Positions 61,805 to 64,000 of a stretch of 64,000 nt of DNA are shown piece after piece; the first letter of the stretch is position 1; the number at the start of each line of letters is the position of its first letter. Source of the DNA: Pantoea sp. AS-PWVM4 (lineage in GTDB: Bacteria > Pseudomonadota > Gammaproteobacteria > Enterobacterales > Enterobacteriaceae); assembly GCF_000468095.1 (NCBI RefSeq), contig NZ_ASZC01000005.1, positions 222,717 through 286,716 on the forward strand. Reading direction: 5' to 3'. The notes under the pieces were generated by a model. It made no database searches and had not been told where the DNA came from. It saw nothing but the letters and a program-made list of their open reading frames with translations. A program made the translations under genes and the position numbers.

Positions 61805-62905
61805 ATGTCTGTTACCACACACGAAACACCGCCAGTACCAACCAATCCCGTCAGCAAAGCCTGGGTTTGGGCACGTAAAAACCTGTTCTCCAGCTGGTTT
61901 AACACGCTGCTGACGCTGCTTTGCTTCTGGATTATCTGGAGCGTGATTCCGCCCGCGCTGAACTGGCTGGTCTTCCAGGCCAACTGGATTGGATCAACCC
62001 GTGCCGACTGTACCAAAGAAGGTGCCTGCTGGGTGTTTATCCATGCGCGCTTTGGTCAGTTTATGTATGGGCTGTACCCGCATGAGCTGCGCTGGCGTAT
62101 AAACCTGGCGCTGGTGATTGGCCTGCTTTCAATCATCCCGATGTTCATCAAATCGATGCCACAACGTGGCCGCTATATCGCCTGCTGGGCGGTGGCCTAT
62201 CCGATCATCGTCTGGTTTCTGATGTATGGCGGCTATTTTGGCCTCGACCGCGTTGAAACTCGTCAGTGGGGTGGCTTGACGCTGACGTTAATTATCGCGT
62301 CGGTCGGGATCGCCGGTGCCCTGCCTTTGGGTATTTTGCTGGCGCTGGGGCGTCGTTCGAAGATGCCAGTTGTACGCACTCTCTCGGTGATTTTTATCGA
62401 GTTTTGGCGTGGCGTACCGTTGATTACCGTGCTGTTTATGTCCTCAGTGATGCTGCCGCTGTTTATGGCAGAAGGCACCACCATCGACAAATTGGTGCGT
62501 GCATTAGTCGGGGTGATTTTGTTCCAGTCTGCCTATGTAGCGGAAGTGGTACGCGGTGGCTTACAAGCGTTACCTAAGGGACAGTATGAGGCCGCCGAAT
62601 CACTGGCGTTGGGTTACTGGAAAACACAGATTCTGGTGATTCTGCCGCAGGCGCTCAAACTGACCATTCCTGGTCTGGTAAACACCATTATCGCGTTATT
62701 TAAAGATACCAGCCTGGTGATCATCATCGGCCTGTTTGATCTTTTCAGTAGCGTGCAGCAGGCAACCGTTGACCCCACATGGCTTGGGATGTCGACAGAA
62801 GGCTATGTTTTTGCTGCCCTCGTCTACTGGATTTTCTGTTTTAGCATGTCGCGCTATAGCCAGTATCTGGAGAAGCGCTTTCACACCGGGCGTAAATCGC
62901 ACTGA
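61805..62905 (+). CDS. aapM: Amino-acid ABC transporter permease AapM (YhdY)
   Basis: This 366-residue permease (E. coli YhdY 367) has several membrane helices and the EAA motif [20 protein letters not shown] near residue 255. [17 protein letters not shown], typical of the polar amino-acid permease family, is present. It lies 15 nt after aapQ and 8 nt before aapP, so it is tightly linked in the operon. Confidence 0.94.
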   Translation: MSVTTHETPPVPTNPVSKAWVWARKNLFSSWFNTLLTLLCFWIIWSVIPPALNWLVFQANWIGSTRADCTKEGACWVFIHARFGQFMYGLYPHELRWRINLALVIGLLSIIPMFIKSMPQRGRYIACWAVAYPIIVWFLMYGGYFGLDRVETRQWGGLTLTLIIASVGIAGALPLGILLALGRRSKMPVVRTLSVIFIEFWRGVPLITVLFMSSVMLPLFMAEGTTIDKLVRALVGVILFQSAYVAEVVRGGLQALPKGQYEAAESLALGYWKTQILVILPQALKLTIPGLVNTIIALFKDTSLVIIIGLFDLFSSVQQATVDPTWLGMSTEGYVFAALVYWIFCFSMSRYSQYLEKRFHTGRKSH

Positions 62906-62913
62906 GGTTTTAC

Positions 62914-63675
62914 ATGACACAATCTATGACTAATTCTGCTGACGCAATGATGATTACGCTCGAAAACGTGAATAAATGGTACGGCCAATTCCATGTGCTG
63001 AAAGACATTAACCTACAGGTGAAGCCGCGTGAGCGTATCGTCCTCTGCGGTCCGTCAGGTTCAGGAAAATCGACTACCATTCGCTGTATCAACCATCTGG
63101 AAGAACATCAGCAGGGCCGTATTGTCGTCGATGGCATCCATCTGAATGACGATGTGCGCAATATTGAGCGTGTAAGAACCGAAGTCGGCATGGTATTCCA
63201 GCACTTTAACCTTTTCCCACATCTGACCGTGTTGCAGAACTGCACCCTGGCTCCGATTTGGGTGCGTAAAATGCCGAAGAAAGAGGCAGAAGAATTGGCG
63301 ATGCATTACCTGCAACGCGTACGTATTGCTGAACATGCACATAAATTTCCGGGGCAACTGTCCGGTGGTCAGCAGCAACGTGTAGCCATTGCCCGCTCAC
63401 TCTGCATGAAACCCAAAATTATGCTGTTTGATGAACCTACCTCTGCGCTTGATCCGGAAATGGTGAAAGAAGTACTCGATACCATGATTGGTCTGGCAGA
63501 AGATGGCATGACTATGCTGTGCGTGACGCATGAGATGGGCTTTGCACGCACCGTGGCTGACCGGGTGATCTTTATGGACCGTGGTGAGATTGTCGAGGTA
63601 GCACCACCGCAAGAGTTCTTTGCTAATCCTAAGTCTGAACGTACCCGTGCATTCCTCTCGCAGGTTATTCATTAA
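62914..63675 (+). CDS. aapP: Amino-acid ABC transporter ATPase AapP (YhdZ)
   Basis: This 253-residue ATPase (E. coli YhdZ 252) powers the transporter. Walker A is GPSGSGKST (about 49-57), the Q-loop is [10 protein letters not shown], the ABC signature is LSGGQQQR (about 151-158) and Walker B is IMLFDEP, with the H-loop His in [10 protein letters not shown] terminator follows at 63703-63732. Confidence 0.96.
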   Translation: MTQSMTNSADAMMITLENVNKWYGQFHVLKDINLQVKPRERIVLCGPSGSGKSTTIRCINHLEEHQQGRIVVDGIHLNDDVRNIERVRTEVGMVFQHFNLFPHLTVLQNCTLAPIWVRKMPKKEAEELAMHYLQRVRIAEHAHKFPGQLSGGQQQRVAIARSLCMKPKIMLFDEPTSALDPEMVKEVLDTMIGLAEDGMTMLCVTHEMGFARTVADRVIFMDRGEIVEVAPPQEFFANPKSERTRAFLSQVIH

Positions 63676-63702
63676 GAGAAGTATCTGGCGATGCTTTTTA
63701 CC

Positions 63703-63732
63703 AACCCTCTGCTTCGGCAGGGGGTTTTTTAT
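63703..63732 (+). terminator. Rho-independent terminator of the aap operon
   Basis: A CCCTCTGC stem pairs with GCAGGGGG around a UUCG-type tetraloop (TTCG) and is followed by TTTTTT. It lies about 28 nt after the aapP stop. Confidence 0.88.
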
Positions 63733-63742
63733 TGTCTGATGG

Positions 63743-63816
63743 TGTTGCGGCGCGATTTATCGCGCGCTTTTTATTGTTCCGGACGCTGAAAAATGCGCGA
63801 TAAATCGCGCCGCTAC
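63743..63816. repeat. Palindromic repeat copy 3 (aapP/5S convergent gap)
   Basis: Two inverted half-units are seen: TTGCGGCGCGATTTATCGCG at the left (63745-63764) and GCGCGATAAATCGCGCCGCT at the right (63795-63814). Each half is itself palindromic. This is the best-conserved copy of the family in the window. It lies between two facing terminators. Confidence 0.82.
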
Positions 63817-63831
63817 GAAATACGCAGACGT

Positions 63832-63862
63832 AAAAAAGCCCTGAACTTTCGTTCAGGGCTTC
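63832..63862 (-). terminator. Rho-independent terminator of the rRNA operon
   Basis: On the minus strand, downstream of 5S, AAGCCCTGAAC pairs with GTTCAGGGCTT around GAAA and is followed by a T-run. It is the expected end of the rRNA operon transcript. Confidence 0.9.
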
Positions 63863-63874
63863 TTCACTTATTTG

Positions 63875-63994
63875 ATGCCTGGCAGTTCCCTACTCTCGCA
63901 TGGGGAGACCCCACACTACCATCGGCGCTACGGCGTTTCACTTCTGAGTTCGGCATGGGGTCAGGTGGGACCACCGCGCTACAGCCGCCAGGCA
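63875..63994 (-). rRNA. rrf: 5S ribosomal RNA
   Basis: The 120-nt sequence begins TGCCTGGCGGC and ends GCCAGGCAT on the minus strand. It contains the conserved CCGAACTCAGAAGTGAAA and GATGGTAGTGTGGGG blocks of enterobacterial 5S rRNA, with one apparent difference from K-12 near its 5' end (CTGT for CCGT). Only the 3' end of the operon is inside the window; 23S and 16S should lie to the right. The location beside yhdZ-type genes matches rrnD of E. coli. Confidence 0.98.
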
Positions 63995-64000
63995 AATTCT

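Overview
This window is a stretch of enterobacterial core chromosome. Nearly every gene is recognisable as the counterpart of an Escherichia coli K-12 gene, usually with a length within a few residues. Base composition, AmiB with C-terminal LysM repeats, a YhcN family expanded to three copies and the absence of several E. coli genes suggest a plant- or environment-associated member of Enterobacterales, most likely Erwiniaceae (Pantoea, Erwinia or Mixta-like). That assignment is inference; no taxonomic search was possible. No prophage, insertion sequence, integrase, CRISPR array or biosynthetic cluster is visible.

Layout. (1) About 126-29448 matches the E. coli 94-95 min region: yjfP, a chemoreceptor gene not found at this place in E. 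coli, bsmA, aidB, the nsrR-rnr-rlmB group, purA, yjeT, the hflX-hflK-hflC and hfq-miaA-mutL-amiB-tsaE-nnr superoperon, queG, three tRNA-Gly genes, orn, rsgA and psd-mscM. (2) At about 29450-29483 the order jumps to the E. coli 72-73 min region: mdh, argR, three tandem yhcN-like genes, yhcO, aaeXAB/aaeR, tldD, yhdP, rng, maf, mreBCD and csrD. (3) Then msrPQ (which sits elsewhere in K-12), aroQ-accBC, yhdT-panF, prmA, dusB-fis, and a polar amino-acid ABC transporter operon. The window ends in the 5S gene of an rRNA operon that runs leftward.

Functional themes. RNA metabolism and translation: RNase R, RlmB, Hfq, MiaA, TsaE, QueG, Orn, RsgA, RNase G, PrmA, DusB, tRNA-Gly. Envelope and cell shape: AmiB, MreBCD, YhdP, MscM, Psd, HflKC. 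Central metabolism: PurA, Mdh, AccBC, AroQ, PanF. Regulation: NsrR, ArgR, AaeR, CsrD, Fis. Repair and stress: MutL, AidB, MsrPQ, BsmA, YhcN.

The most interesting non-coding element is the AT-rich gap between queG and the tRNA-Gly genes (about 22438-22687). It has four DnaA-box matches around a perfect IHF-consensus match, in the same place as the E. coli replication-control locus datA. Other regulatory signals include a FliA-type promoter before the chemoreceptor, a sigma-54 promoter with NtrC-like sites before the amino-acid transporter, ARG boxes before argR, a PurR-like site before purA, and stringent-type promoters before the tRNA-Gly cluster and dusB-fis. Repeats are one ERIC element and three copies of a palindromic repeat built on GCGCGATTTATCGCGC. 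I found no convincing new multi-gene system; the value here lies in regulatory and organisational detail.
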